From NCBI RefSeq assembly GCF_000718785.1, contig NZ_JOCA01000019.1, forward strand, positions 91,753 through 155,752: a DNA stretch of 64,000 bases. The letters run 5' to 3'. The translations under genes were made by a program, and so were the position numbers. This DNA comes from Streptomyces sp. NRRL WC-3626. GTDB lineage: Bacteria; Actinomycetota; Actinomycetes; Streptomycetales; Streptomycetaceae. Positions 34,365 through 43,104 of this stretch are shown here, piece by piece (position 1 is the stretch's first letter; each line of letters begins with the position of its first letter). The notes below the pieces were generated by a model. The model did not search any database. It was given only the letters and a program-made list of their open reading frames with translations, and had not been told where the DNA came from.

Positions 34365-35471
34365 TTACTTCTCCTGCTGCTTGCGCCAGCGAATTCCGGC
34401 CTCCAGGAAACCGTCGATCTCACCGTTGAACACGGACTCGGGGTTGCCGACCTCGAACTCGGTGCGCAGGTCCTTGACCATCTGGTACGGGTGCAGCACG
34501 TACGAACGCATCTGGTTGCCCCAGGAGTTGCCGCCGTCGCCCTTGAGGGCGTCCATCTTGGCCTGCTCCTCCTGCCGGCGCCGCTCGAGGAGCTTGGCCT
34601 GGAGGACGTTCATCGCGGTGGCCTTGTTCTGGATCTGCGACCGCTCGTTCTGGCAGGAGACCACGATGCCGGTGGGGATGTGGGTGAGCCGCACCGCGGA
34701 GTCGGTGGTGTTCACGCCCTGGCCGCCGGGCCCGGACGACCGGTACACGTCCACCCGCAGCTCGGACTCGTCGATCTCGATGTGGTCGGTCTGCTCGACC
34801 ACGGGGAGGATCTCGACGCCGGCGAAGGAGGTCTGGCGGCGGCCCTGGTTGTCGAAGGGGGAGATGCGCACCAGACGGTGGGTGCCCTGCTCGACGGAGA
34901 GCGTGCCGTAGGCGTAGGGAACCTGGACGGAGAAGGTGGTCGACTTGATGCCGGCCTCTTCGGCGTACGACGTCTCGATCAGCTCGGTCTTGTAGCCGTG
35001 CTGCTCGGCCCAGCGCAGGTACATGCGCTGCAGCTTCTCGGCGAAGTCCGCGGCGTCGACGCCGCCCGCCTCCGCGCGGATGTTGACGAGCGCCTCGCGG
35101 GAGTCGTACTCGCCGCTGAGCAGCGTACGGACCTCCATCTCGTCCAGGGCCTTCTTCACCTGGGCGAGCTCGGACTCGGCCTCCGCGCGGGTGTCCGGGT
35201 CGTCCTCCTCCTCGGCCATCTCGAAGAGGACCGCGAGGTCGTCGATGCGGCCCCGCAGTGCCTCGGCCTTCCGCACCTCGGCCTGGAGGTGGGAGAGCTT
35301 GCTGGTGATCTTCTGCGCCTCGTCCGGGTTGTCCCAGAGGGACGGCGCGGCCGCCTGCTCCTCGAGCACGGCGATGTCTGCCCTCAGCTTGTCGAGGTCC
35401 AGAACGGCCTCGATCGACTCCATGGTGGAGGAGAGGGATTTGAGCTCTTCGGATACGTCGACGACTGCCAC
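34365..35471 (-). CDS. prfB: Peptide chain release factor 2
   Basis: 368 residues, the full family length. The peptide-release motif is in [17 protein letters not shown] and the stop-recognition SPF in [15 protein letters not shown]2 terminates translation at UGA and UAA. The GTG at 35471 starts [10 protein letters not shown]. There is no programmed frameshift of the E. coli kind: the frame is continuous through the N-terminal domain. Upstream, separated by 105 bp, is pkaB on the same strand. Confidence 0.95.
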   Translation of the reverse strand: MAVVDVSEELKSLSSTMESIEAVLDLDKLRADIAVLEEQAAAPSLWDNPDEAQKITSKLSHLQAEVRKAEALRGRIDDLAVLFEMAEEEDDPDTRAEAESELAQVKKALDEMEVRTLLSGEYDSREALVNIRAEAGGVDAADFAEKLQRMYLRWAEQHGYKTELIETSYAEEAGIKSTTFSVQVPYAYGTLSVEQGTHRLVRISPFDNQGRRQTSFAGVEILPVVEQTDHIEIDESELRVDVYRSSGPGGQGVNTTDSAVRLTHIPTGIVVSCQNERSQIQNKATAMNVLQAKLLERRRQEEQAKMDALKGDGGNSWGNQMRSYVLHPYQMVKDLRTEFEVGNPESVFNGEIDGFLEAGIRWRKQQEK

Positions 35472-35546
35472 GTTCTCCAGCGTAACGGTTCCCCGGGGTG
35501 GGCCACGCAGTACCGCAGGGAAGGGCAGCCCACCGCGCTCCACACG

Positions 35547-35576
35547 GTGCCGCCCCAGCGGCACGACTGCCCGCAG
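35547..35576 (+). repeat. Dispersed hairpin repeat, copy 1
   Basis: GTGCCGC (35547–35553) and GCGGCAC (35558–35564) form a 7-bp stem with a CCCA loop, followed by GACTGCCCGCAG. The same element appears at 42726–42754. This copy ends exactly at the pkaB stop codon, so it may act as its terminator. Confidence 0.6.
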
Positions 35577-36821
35577 TTATGGGGCAGCCGGGGCCGAGTT
35601 CCGGGTGTCCTCGGGCAGGGGCGGAGCGTCCTCCGTGACGGCCAGCCAGGTGCCCACGCCCGCCGCTGCCAGGATCACCGCCGCCACCGCCACCGTGAGG
35701 CGACGGCGGCGGGTGATCGTACGGTTGCGGGCCGAGCCCGGGCGGCGGGCGCCCGCCGCCCGAGGGGCGCGGGCCGTGCCGCGGGCTCCGCCGGCCAGTT
35801 CGTCGGGGCCCGGGACCCTCATCGACGTATGCGTGTCGCGGTTGGAGTCGGCCGGTCTGGCGCCCGGTACCAGGGGGACCGCGCCCCGGCGGCGTACCGG
35901 CTCTCCGGCGGCCGGGGCCGTGCCGGAGGGCTGGAGGTCCTCGCCCGTGTCCTCCGCGGACTCGGGGTCCGGCTCGTCCACGTCCAGCGGGGGCATCCCC
36001 GCCAGCAGCGGCAGCAGCTCCCGCAGCCGGGCGCCCAGCTCGGAGGCGCGCAGCCGGGACGCCGGGGCCTTCGCCAGGCACTGCACCAGCAGTTGCCACA
36101 GCTCGTCCGGGATGCCCGGGAGGGGGACGACCGTCTCGGTGACGTGGCGGCGCAGTACCGCGCCCGGGTGGCCGCCGCCGAACGGGGTGAAGCCGGCGAG
36201 CAGCTCGTAGAGGACCGTGGCCAGCGCGTAGATGTCGACCGAGGCGCGCGGGGGCAGGCCCTCGACGATCTCCGGGGCGAGATAGTCCGGCGTGCCGATG
36301 ATCTTCGTGGCGCGGGTGCGGCGCGGGGTGTCGATGAGTTTCGCCACACCGAAGTCGGTGAGGAGGGCGCGGTGCGAGCCGCCGGGACCGAGCGGGCCCT
36401 GCATGTCCAGCAGCACGTTCTCCGGCTTGACGTCCCGGTGCACGACCCCGGCCGCGTGCGCCGCCGCCAGACCGTCGGCGACGTCGGCGACGATCGCCAC
36501 GGCTGCCTCGGGGGCCAGCCTGCGCTCACGGTCGAGGCGGGTGCGCAGGTCCGTGCCCCGGACGAGGTCCATGACCAGCGCGAGGTCGTTGCCGTCGACC
36601 ACGAGGTCGCGTACGGAGACGACGTGCGGATGCTCCAGGCCGAGCAGTGCCGTGCGCTCCTGTACGAAGCGGCCGACGAGTTCCTGGTCCGAGGAGAGGT
36701 CCTCACGCAGCAGCTTGACGGCGACGGGCCCCTCGGGGCCCTCGCCCAGCCACACCGTCCCGGCGCTGCCCCGCCCGAGGATCTGATGGGCGGTGTACCG
36801 GCTGCCGATTCTCCGTGCCAA
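35577..36821 (-). CDS. pkaB: Ser/Thr protein kinase PkaB
   Basis: 414 residues. Kinase domain at about 9–270 with Gly loop GRGSAGTVWLG, Lys in VAVKLL, catalytic HRDVKPENVLL, DFGVAKL and APE. A Pro/Arg-rich linker follows, then one membrane helix near the C-terminus (TVAVAAVILAAAGVGTWLAV) and a short outer tail without PASTA domains. In S. coelicolor pkaA and pkaB lie together between prfB and the FHA gene, as here. Substrates are not known. ATG at 36821; 109 bp separate it from pkaA. Confidence 0.9.
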   Translation of the reverse strand: MARRIGSRYTAHQILGRGSAGTVWLGEGPEGPVAVKLLREDLSSDQELVGRFVQERTALLGLEHPHVVSVRDLVVDGNDLALVMDLVRGTDLRTRLDRERRLAPEAAVAIVADVADGLAAAHAAGVVHRDVKPENVLLDMQGPLGPGGSHRALLTDFGVAKLIDTPRRTRATKIIGTPDYLAPEIVEGLPPRASVDIYALATVLYELLAGFTPFGGGHPGAVLRRHVTETVVPLPGIPDELWQLLVQCLAKAPASRLRASELGARLRELLPLLAGMPPLDVDEPDPESAEDTGEDLQPSGTAPAAGEPVRRRGAVPLVPGARPADSNRDTHTSMRVPGPDELAGGARGTARAPRAAGARRPGSARNRTITRRRRLTVAVAAVILAAAGVGTWLAVTEDAPPLPEDTRNSAPAAP

Positions 36822-36930
36822 GACTGCTCCTACCGACGCGTGTTGTCGCCAAAGCTACGCGTCCGGTGCGGCGACCTTCACCGGGGATACGGAAATTGCT
36901 CCCCAGATGTCGACAAATCAGCAAACAGGC

Positions 36931-38580
36931 TCAGTTCGTCCCGGAGGGCACCGAGGGCTCGTCGGAGCCGCCCAGGTCCTCGATCCAGCCGCCCACCTTG
37001 CCGAACCAGTCGCCGATCTGGTCCCAGTAGCCCCGGCCGGTGCCGATCCAGTCCTGGAGCGGGGTCAGCTCCCAGATCAGCCAGCTCGCGACGAACAGGA
37101 TGAGGAGCGTGAACAGGCAGCCCTTCAGACAGCCCAGACCGGGGATGCGCATCCGGTTGGCGCCGCGCTGCCGGGGCTGCCGGGGCTCGGGGGCCGGACG
37201 CTGCGGCTCCGGGGGCTGCGGCGCGTACCGCTGCGGCGGGGGCTGCTGCGGCCGCTGGTGCTGCTGCGGCGGCGGGGCGTACTGCTGCTGGGGCTGGGGC
37301 TGGTAGCCGTACCCCGGCTGCTGACGCTGCGGCGGCTGATGCTGCGGCGGCTGCGGGGGGCGTGACACCTGCCGCTGGGGGCGGCGGCGCAGCGGGTCCT
37401 GGTGGGGGTCGAGGTACTGGACCTGGGTCTGCTCGTTGCGGTCACGGGCCGCGCGGAGCTGGTTCTGCCAGGGGTGCGGGTCCTCCGGCCCGCCGCCGGG
37501 CCCGCCCGGCGGTACGGGCGGCATCACGGCCGTGGGGTCGGCGGCGCCCGCCGGGCCGCCGGTCTGCGGCAGGACGCTGGTGGCGCCGTTCGGGTCGTAG
37601 GCGCCCGCGCCGTGCGGCAGCACCTGGGTGGGGTCGGCGTCGCCCGGCACGCCGGGTACGGCCGTGGGCGCCGGGTCGGGTGCGAGGAGCGCGCCGACGT
37701 TCTCGGCGGCGCCGATCTGCGCGGAGCTCGCGTGCACGCCGATGCCGTCGGCGACGACACGCAGGCCGCGCGCGAGGTTCTCGGCGCTGGGCCGCTGGTC
37801 GGGGTTCTTGCGCAGACAGCGCTCGATGACCGTCCACAGCGGGTCGGGGACCGTGGAGGGGCGGCGCGGTTCGGCGCTCAGGTGCTGGTGCAGCACCTCC
37901 AGGGCGGAGCCGCCGGAGAACGGCGGGCGGCCGGTGACCAGCTCGTAGAGGAGGATGCCGGCGCCGTAGATGTCGACGGCGGAGGTCTGCGGCCGGCCCT
38001 CGGCGGACTCGGGCGCGATGTACGCGGGCGTGCCGACGAACTCGTGGGTGCGGGTGAGGCCCGGGGAGTCGGCGAGGCGGGCGATGCCGAAGTCGGTCAG
38101 CATCGGGTGCAGCTCGCCGCCCTGCTGCTTGAGCAGCACGTTGGCGGGCTTCAGGTCGCGGTGGACCACGCCGTCGGCATGGCTGGCGCCGAGCGCGTCG
38201 GCGATCTGCGCGGTCAGCAGGGCGGCGGCGACCGGGGTGAACGGCCCGCTCTCGCGCAGCTGGCGGTGCAGGTCGGGGCCCTCGACGAGGTCCATGACCA
38301 GCGCCAGCAGATCGCCCTCGACGACCAGGTCGCGGACCCGGACGATATTGGGGTGGGTGAGCCGGAGCAGGACGGAGCGCTCGCGCAGGAAGCGCATCAC
38401 GACGTCGGCGTCGTTCGCGAGCTCCTCCTTGAGGACCTTGATCGCGACGGTTTCGCCGGGCTGTCCGGCCACGGCCGCCTCGGCGCCCGCGGTCTCCCGC
38501 TGGCGGGCTCGCCAGACGGTGCCCGTGGCGCCGCGTCCGAGCGGCTCCTCGAGCAGGTACTTGCTGCCGACTGGCCGCAC
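36931..38580 (-). CDS. pkaA: Ser/Thr protein kinase PkaA
   Basis: 549 residues. Kinase domain at about 5–275 with GRGATGTVW, Lys in VAIKVLK, HRDLKPANVLL, DFGIARL and APE all intact. A long Pro/Gln/Arg-rich linker (about 300–480) precedes a membrane helix (GCLFTLLILFVASWLIWEL) and a ~40-residue outer tail. I chose the GTG at 38580 (MRPVGSKYLLEEP): GGGAG lies 8 nt upstream, while the GTG three codons earlier sits on top of that site. It is divergent from an FHA-domain protein whose phosphothreonine-binding domain could read its output. Confidence 0.9.
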   Translation of the reverse strand: MRPVGSKYLLEEPLGRGATGTVWRARQRETAGAEAAVAGQPGETVAIKVLKEELANDADVVMRFLRERSVLLRLTHPNIVRVRDLVVEGDLLALVMDLVEGPDLHRQLRESGPFTPVAAALLTAQIADALGASHADGVVHRDLKPANVLLKQQGGELHPMLTDFGIARLADSPGLTRTHEFVGTPAYIAPESAEGRPQTSAVDIYGAGILLYELVTGRPPFSGGSALEVLHQHLSAEPRRPSTVPDPLWTVIERCLRKNPDQRPSAENLARGLRVVADGIGVHASSAQIGAAENVGALLAPDPAPTAVPGVPGDADPTQVLPHGAGAYDPNGATSVLPQTGGPAGAADPTAVMPPVPPGGPGGGPEDPHPWQNQLRAARDRNEQTQVQYLDPHQDPLRRRPQRQVSRPPQPPQHQPPQRQQPGYGYQPQPQQQYAPPPQQHQRPQQPPPQRYAPQPPEPQRPAPEPRQPRQRGANRMRIPGLGCLKGCLFTLLILFVASWLIWELTPLQDWIGTGRGYWDQIGDWFGKVGGWIEDLGGSDEPSVPSGTN

Positions 38581-39040
38581 GTCACGCACTCCCTGCTGCT
38601 TGCTTGGCGTACACCCTGGTCCACGGTGCTACGGAACGTTCCGACCCACTGTAGTGCCGCCGCCCGGGATACCGGCCGGTCGTCCTCGACGTGATCTCCC
38701 CGTGGTCCATACGTACCGGTTCCCGTCCGTGTTCGGAGGTCGGCGGGAAAGACGCCCGACCCGGTCCCTTGGTTGCCGTATGCCGAACGTGACCGATCTC
38801 AAGTGGAGCCACAACGATCATTCACTCCTCACCTGTCAGGCACTTTTGCGGGCAGAGCCGACCAATCAAGATCATTTGATGGTGGAAGGCGGGCGCGTTG
38901 TCGGTGGCAGGTGCGAGGATGCGTGCAGTACTGGCCGTACGTGCGCGTGTGGCGGTGGGGGAAGTCCACGGTGGGGGACCGCGGACCGGCCGAGTCCCCC
39001 CGCGTCGCGGGCGCCCTCGCAGAAGGGACCGCTGACGGCG
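38581..39040. promoter_or_regulatory. Divergent spacer between pkaA and the FHA/FtsK-like gene
   Basis: 460 bp without a convincing gene. A 10-bp palindrome GGAACGTTCC lies at 38633–38642, 53 bp before the pkaA start. A somewhat AT-richer stretch is at 38770–38900. The open frame on the plus strand through this region is an upstream extension of the next gene with no coding character. No clear promoter could be assigned. Confidence 0.4.
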
Positions 39041-42000
39041 ATGCAGATCCGGCTGACCGTCGTAGACCCGCTGGGCTCCTCCTCCCCCGCGCGGGAGCGG
39101 GCGGCGAGCTGCGATGTGCTGGTCACGGCACCCGCGGGCACGGCGCTGGCCGCGGTCGCCTCCGCGCTGGCCTCGGCGGTCGCCGGTGGGGACGGCTCGT
39201 CGGGCACCCCGGTGCTGTACGCCGGTGACCTGCGGCTCGACGCCCAGCGCTGCACGCTGGGGGAGCCGCCGCTGATCGACGGCGCGGTGCTGGCCGTGGG
39301 CGCCCCCGGTGAGCCCGAGCCGCATCCCGAGCTGGACGGGACCCCCACGCGGCTGCATGTCGTCGCCGGTCCCGACGCGGGCGGGGTGCATCTGCTGCAC
39401 GGCGGGGAGATCCGCATAGGCCGTTCCGCCGACGCCGACGTACCGCTGGACGACCCGGACGTCTCCCGGCTGCACTGCGCGGTGACGGTCGCCCCGGACG
39501 GCGGTGTCTCGGTCGCCGACCTCGACTCCACCAACGGCACGACCCTGGACGGCCGGCGCGTCGGCCCCCGCCCGATCCGGCTCACCCCGGGCGCGCTGCT
39601 GCGCATCGGCGAGTCGGCCCTGCGGCTGACCCCGGCGGCGGGACCCCGCGCGCGTGCGGCGACGACACCGGACGGCGAGGGGCACGTACGGGTGCCGGGG
39701 GCGCGGGCGGGCGAGGACACCGGCGGTGCCGCACGCGAGCGGACGGAACCGGGTGCCGGCCCGCGCGCGGGGACGCATCACGCGTACGGCTCCCTGGAGT
39801 GGGCCGCGTCCGGTGACGCCGCCGAGGGGCAGGCGTCCGGTGCGGCGGGCCCGCGCGCGGGCCGTACGCCGGTGGTGCCGGGGCAGAGCGGCGCGCCGGA
39901 CATCGAGGGGGCGGACGGCACCACCGGCCGGCGGCCGGTACGGGTCGCGACCCGGGGGGACGGCGTTCCGCCCATGCCCGGGGGGCGGCGGGTGTCCCGG
40001 CCCCGGCCCGCCGGTGACGAGACGCACGCGGGGAGCGGTGCCCTCGACCCCGGGTTCGGTCACGGCACCGTCGCTCCGGATCGACGCGGCCCCGACGCCG
40101 CGCACGGCGACTCCCGGGACGAGTCACCCGCCGCGGCGCGGCACGGCGGGGCGCCGGGACGCGGCTCCGTCCGCGGGGACGACGGCACACGTGACGGGGA
40201 GTACGGCCGGTACGCCGACGGCGGTCCCGCAGCCGCACCGCACACCGAGCGGCCCACCCGCGCCGACGACCCCGCGCGGGGCGGACGGCACGACCGGTAC
40301 GACGGCCCCCGCGACGGCGTCGACGGCACGCCCGCCGCCTCCCGCGAAGGCACCCCTGCGCGCGGCACCGACCGCCCGCAGCCGCCCGCCGCCCGCAGGC
40401 GCGGCGGGATCGGCGCCTGGGCCCGGCGGCTGGCCGCGGGACGGCAGGAGCGGGAGGACACCTCCGCGCGGGACGCGTACGGGGACGAGCCGGCCGGGTT
40501 CGCCGCCGAACCGGTCCACGTCGCCCCCGTACTGCCCGAGACCTGGCCGGACCCCGCCACGCTGCTGCTGACCGCGCTGGGCCCCGGCCCCCGGCTGTGG
40601 GAGCGCGGGCCGGACGACCCCGAGGCGCTCGCGGTGCGGCTCGGCACGGCCGACCGGCCGGCGCCGGACGGTTCCGGACTGCTGCCCGCCGTACCGGTGA
40701 CGTCGGGCCTGCGCGAGGCCGGCGCGCTGGGACTGGCCGGTCCGCGTGAGCGGCTCGCCGGGCTGGCCCGCGCGGTGGTCGCGCAGCTCGCCGCGCTGCA
40801 CTCCCCCGACTCGCTGGAACTCGTCCTGATCGCCGCCGACCCCTCCCGCCCGCTGGCGGAGCGCACCGCCGAGTGGTCCTGGGCGGGCTGGCTGCCGCAT
40901 GTACGCCCGGCGCACGGGCAGGACTGCCGGCTACTGCTCGCGCACGACCGGGATCAGGCGGCGGCCCGCGCGGAGGAGCTGTTGCGCCGGCTGGAGGACC
41001 ACGACCACACGGCGCCCCGCATATCCGGAGGCCGTGGAGGGCCGTACACCGTCGTCGTCGTGGACGGCGATCCGGGCGGTGCCGAGGTGCGCGAGGCCGT
41101 GGCCCGGCTGGCCCTGGAGGGGCCGCGGGCCGGTATCCACGTGGTGTGTCTCGCCGAGACGGCCGCCGCCTCCCCGTCGTCCCCGGTGACGGAGACGTAC
41201 GAGGCGGCCTGCGCGGTGGCGCCGACGTTCCGGCAGTGCGGGGCCGTCGCCCTGCTCAGCGGGGACGTGGCGACCACCCTGCGGCTGCTGCGGGTCGGCG
41301 GGACCGGCCCCGTCGGCCACGGCACCCTCGCGACGGTCGACGCGGTCTCCCCCGCCTGGGCGGAACGCTTCGCGCGCGCGCTGGCGCCCCTGCGCACCGA
41401 CGGCACCGGCGGGGGGCGGCACGCGCGCGTGTCGGCGCCGCTGCCCCGGTCGGCCCGGCTGCTGGACGAGCTGGGCCTGGCCCGCGCCACCCCGGCCTCG
41501 CTGATGGCCCGCTGGGCGGACGCGGCCGACGACACCCAGGCGCTCGGCGGACGCGTCACCGCCGTACTCGGCGCCGGCCCGCGCGGGCCCGTCACCGCCG
41601 ACCTCGCCGCCGACGGGCCGCACCTCCTGGTCGAGGGGCCGTCCGGCAGCGGCCGTACGGAACTGCTGCGGGCGGTCGTCGCCTCGCTCGCCGCCGCCGA
41701 GCGTCCCGACCGGCTGGCCGTCGTCCTGGTCGACGGCCGGGGCGTCCCCACGCCGGACGCCACGCCCGGCGAGGGCCTGCGGGTGTGCACGGACGTACCG
41801 CATGTCACCACGCATCTGTCCGCCCACGACCCGGTGCGGATGCGGGAGTTCGCGCAGTCCCTGAGCGCCGAGCTGAAGCGGCGCGCGGAGCTGCTGGGCC
41901 GGTCGGACTTCGCGGAGTGGCACACCGGGCGGGAGCTGTCGGACCGGATGGTCGCCCAGCGCACGGCGGCCGCGTCCCGCGAGGACCGGAACGGGGACCT

Positions 42001-42589
42001 GGACAGTCCGCCCAGTTCGACGCTGCGGCTGCGGCCGGGCGCGGACCGGCGCAGGGCGGAGCCGGCGCCGCCGCTGCCCCGGCTGGTGGTGGTCGTGGAC
42101 GACCTGGACGCGCTGGTGTCCCCGGCGCTCGGCTCACCGGGGCGGCCCGCCGCCGGATCGGTGATGCGGGCGCTGGAGGCGGTGGCGCGGGACGGGGAGC
42201 GGCTGGGGGTGCATCTGGTGGCGGCCACCGGGCCGTGTGCGCGTACGGCGCAGACGGAGCCGGTGCGGCAGGCGTCGCTGCGGGTGGTGCTCGATGCGGT
42301 GGTGCCGGGGGGTGGTCCTGACGAACCGGCGCCGGGGCGGGGGCGGTTGGCCCGTGCGGACGGGTGGGAGACGGCGTTCCAGGGTGGGCGGGTGACCGGG
42401 CGTATCCCTCGGACGGCGACGCTGCGGCCGACGGTGGTGCCGCTGGAGTGGCATCGGATGGGGGATCCGCCGGCTCGGCGGCAGGTTCGCGAGCTGGGGA
42501 ACGGGCCCACCGATCTGGCGTTGCTCGCCAGTGCGTTGGAGCGGGCGGCGCGGCAGGTTTCGGCGGCGGAGGTTCCGTCGCTGCTCTGA
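39041..42589 (+). CDS. FHA-domain protein with FtsK/EssC-like ATPase module
   Basis: 1182 residues from the ATG at 39041. An N-terminal ubiquitin-like region (1–90, as in EssC) precedes an FHA domain (about 105–200, with GR127-128, SRLH 142–145 and STNG 163–166, the phosphothreonine-binding set). A ~280-residue disordered Arg/Gly/Pro linker follows, then a Rossmann-like region and an FtsK/SpoIIIE-type P-loop module (GPSGSGRTE at about 866, and VVVVDDLDALV at about 1013). The Walker A lysine is Arg, so ATP hydrolysis may be weak or absent. The overall plan is a shortened type VII secretion EssC/EccC, but no WXG100 gene is nearby. Divergent from pkaA, which may phosphorylate its partners. Confidence 0.8.
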   Translation: MQIRLTVVDPLGSSSPARERAASCDVLVTAPAGTALAAVASALASAVAGGDGSSGTPVLYAGDLRLDAQRCTLGEPPLIDGAVLAVGAPGEPEPHPELDGTPTRLHVVAGPDAGGVHLLHGGEIRIGRSADADVPLDDPDVSRLHCAVTVAPDGGVSVADLDSTNGTTLDGRRVGPRPIRLTPGALLRIGESALRLTPAAGPRARAATTPDGEGHVRVPGARAGEDTGGAARERTEPGAGPRAGTHHAYGSLEWAASGDAAEGQASGAAGPRAGRTPVVPGQSGAPDIEGADGTTGRRPVRVATRGDGVPPMPGGRRVSRPRPAGDETHAGSGALDPGFGHGTVAPDRRGPDAAHGDSRDESPAAARHGGAPGRGSVRGDDGTRDGEYGRYADGGPAAAPHTERPTRADDPARGGRHDRYDGPRDGVDGTPAASREGTPARGTDRPQPPAARRRGGIGAWARRLAAGRQEREDTSARDAYGDEPAGFAAEPVHVAPVLPETWPDPATLLLTALGPGPRLWERGPDDPEALAVRLGTADRPAPDGSGLLPAVPVTSGLREAGALGLAGPRERLAGLARAVVAQLAALHSPDSLELVLIAADPSRPLAERTAEWSWAGWLPHVRPAHGQDCRLLLAHDRDQAAARAEELLRRLEDHDHTAPRISGGRGGPYTVVVVDGDPGGAEVREAVARLALEGPRAGIHVVCLAETAAASPSSPVTETYEAACAVAPTFRQCGAVALLSGDVATTLRLLRVGGTGPVGHGTLATVDAVSPAWAERFARALAPLRTDGTGGGRHARVSAPLPRSARLLDELGLARATPASLMARWADAADDTQALGGRVTAVLGAGPRGPVTADLAADGPHLLVEGPSGSGRTELLRAVVASLAAAERPDRLAVVLVDGRGVPTPDATPGEGLRVCTDVPHVTTHLSAHDPVRMREFAQSLSAELKRRAELLGRSDFAEWHTGRELSDRMVAQRTAAASREDRNGDLDSPPSSTLRLRPGADRRRAEPAPPLPRLVVVVDDLDALVSPALGSPGRPAAGSVMRALEAVARDGERLGVHLVAATGPCARTAQTEPVRQASLRVVLDAVVPGGGPDEPAPGRGRLARADGWETAFQGGRVTGRIPRTATLRPTVVPLEWHRMGDPPARRQVRELGNGPTDLALLASALERAARQVSAAEVPSLL

Positions 42590-42725
42590 GCTGGTTGCGG
42601 GCGGCCCGGCGTGTGCGGGGTGCCGCGCCCCCCCTTGCGGAGGGGTTGGGCGGCTGCCCGGTGTGAAGGCTGGACGGGGGTGGGTCGCGCAGCCCGGCGC
42701 CCACGGGGTGCCGTCGCGCCCACCC

Positions 42726-42754
42726 GTGCCGCCCTGCGGCACGATTGCCCGCGG
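42726..42754 (+). repeat. Dispersed hairpin repeat, copy 2
   Basis: GTGCCGC (42726–42732) and GCGGCAC (42736–42742), then GATTGCCCGCGG. It matches copy 1 at 35547–35576 in stem and in the trailing GA-N-TGCCCGC word, and it forms the left edge of the tandem array. Confidence 0.6.
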
Positions 42755-42953
42755 AGTGCGGAGGGCGGGGGTGGGACTGCCACCCCGGCGGCACGAATGC
42801 CCGCGGATCGCGGAGGGCGGGGTGGGACTGCCGCCCCGGCAGCACGAATGCCCGCGGATCGCAGAGGGCTGGGGAGGGACGCCACCCCAGCGGTGCGATT
42901 GCCCGCGGAGGGCGGGAGGGGCGGGGGTGGGTTCGCCGTCCCGGCGGTGCGGG
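42746..42953 (+). repeat. Four tandem ~51-bp hairpin repeats
   Basis: Units begin TGCCCGCGG at 42746, 42798, 42849 and 42900 (lengths 52, 51, 51 and about 54 bp). Each has a GGGGTGG…CCACCCC-type stem-loop in the middle and ends in a GGCAC-GAA-like word that resembles the dispersed hairpin. Non-coding. Confidence 0.8.
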
Positions 42954-43020
42954 TGTGTGGGGCTTGGTGACGTGGGGTCACGGCGTGGTTACGATCGTGA
43001 GGTTGACGTGGGGTGCGGTC

Positions 43021-43049
43021 TTGCCACCCCCACCCGCCGGGCGTAGACC
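43021..43049 (+). promoter_or_regulatory. Promoter of the sugar ABC importer operon
   Basis: TTGCCA (43021–43026), 17-bp spacer, TAGACC (43044–43049): a good vegetative-type match. Transcription would begin near 43056, about 50 nt before the ATG at 43105. The palindrome ACGATCGT at 42991–42998 lies just upstream. Confidence 0.5.
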
Positions 43050-43104
43050 ATTGCGCACGGGAACAGTGCTCGGCGTTCGACGGCGTACGAAGAACGGGGC
43101 AGTG

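Larger units (their letters stand above)
42590..43104. other. 515-bp intergenic region with hairpin repeats and a promoter
   Basis: No gene is supported. From left: a GC-rich stretch, the dispersed hairpin (42726–42754), four tandem ~51-bp repeats (42746–42953), a palindrome ACGATCGT (42991–42998), and a promoter-like pair TTGCCA/TAGACC (43021–43049) ahead of the sugar-binding lipoprotein gene. Open frames through the repeats exist only because the unit length is a multiple of three. Confidence 0.6.

Noticed and set aside
34365..35471. Programmed frameshift in prfB
   Set aside because: The RF2 frame is continuous from the GTG to the stop with no internal UGA, unlike E. coli.
37970..39040. 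Upstream extension of the FHA gene frame across pkaA
   Set aside because: It overlaps the pkaA kinase domain on the other strand and has Ser/Arg-rich shadow composition; the ubiquitin-like N-terminus begins naturally at 39041.
42746..42953. CRISPR array
   Set aside because: The ~51-bp units are tandem with no unique spacers, and no cas gene is nearby.
42745..43104. Longer start for the sugar-binding lipoprotein
   Set aside because: The extension translates the tandem repeats and would bury the lipoprotein signal; the ATG at 43105 places Cys28 correctly.
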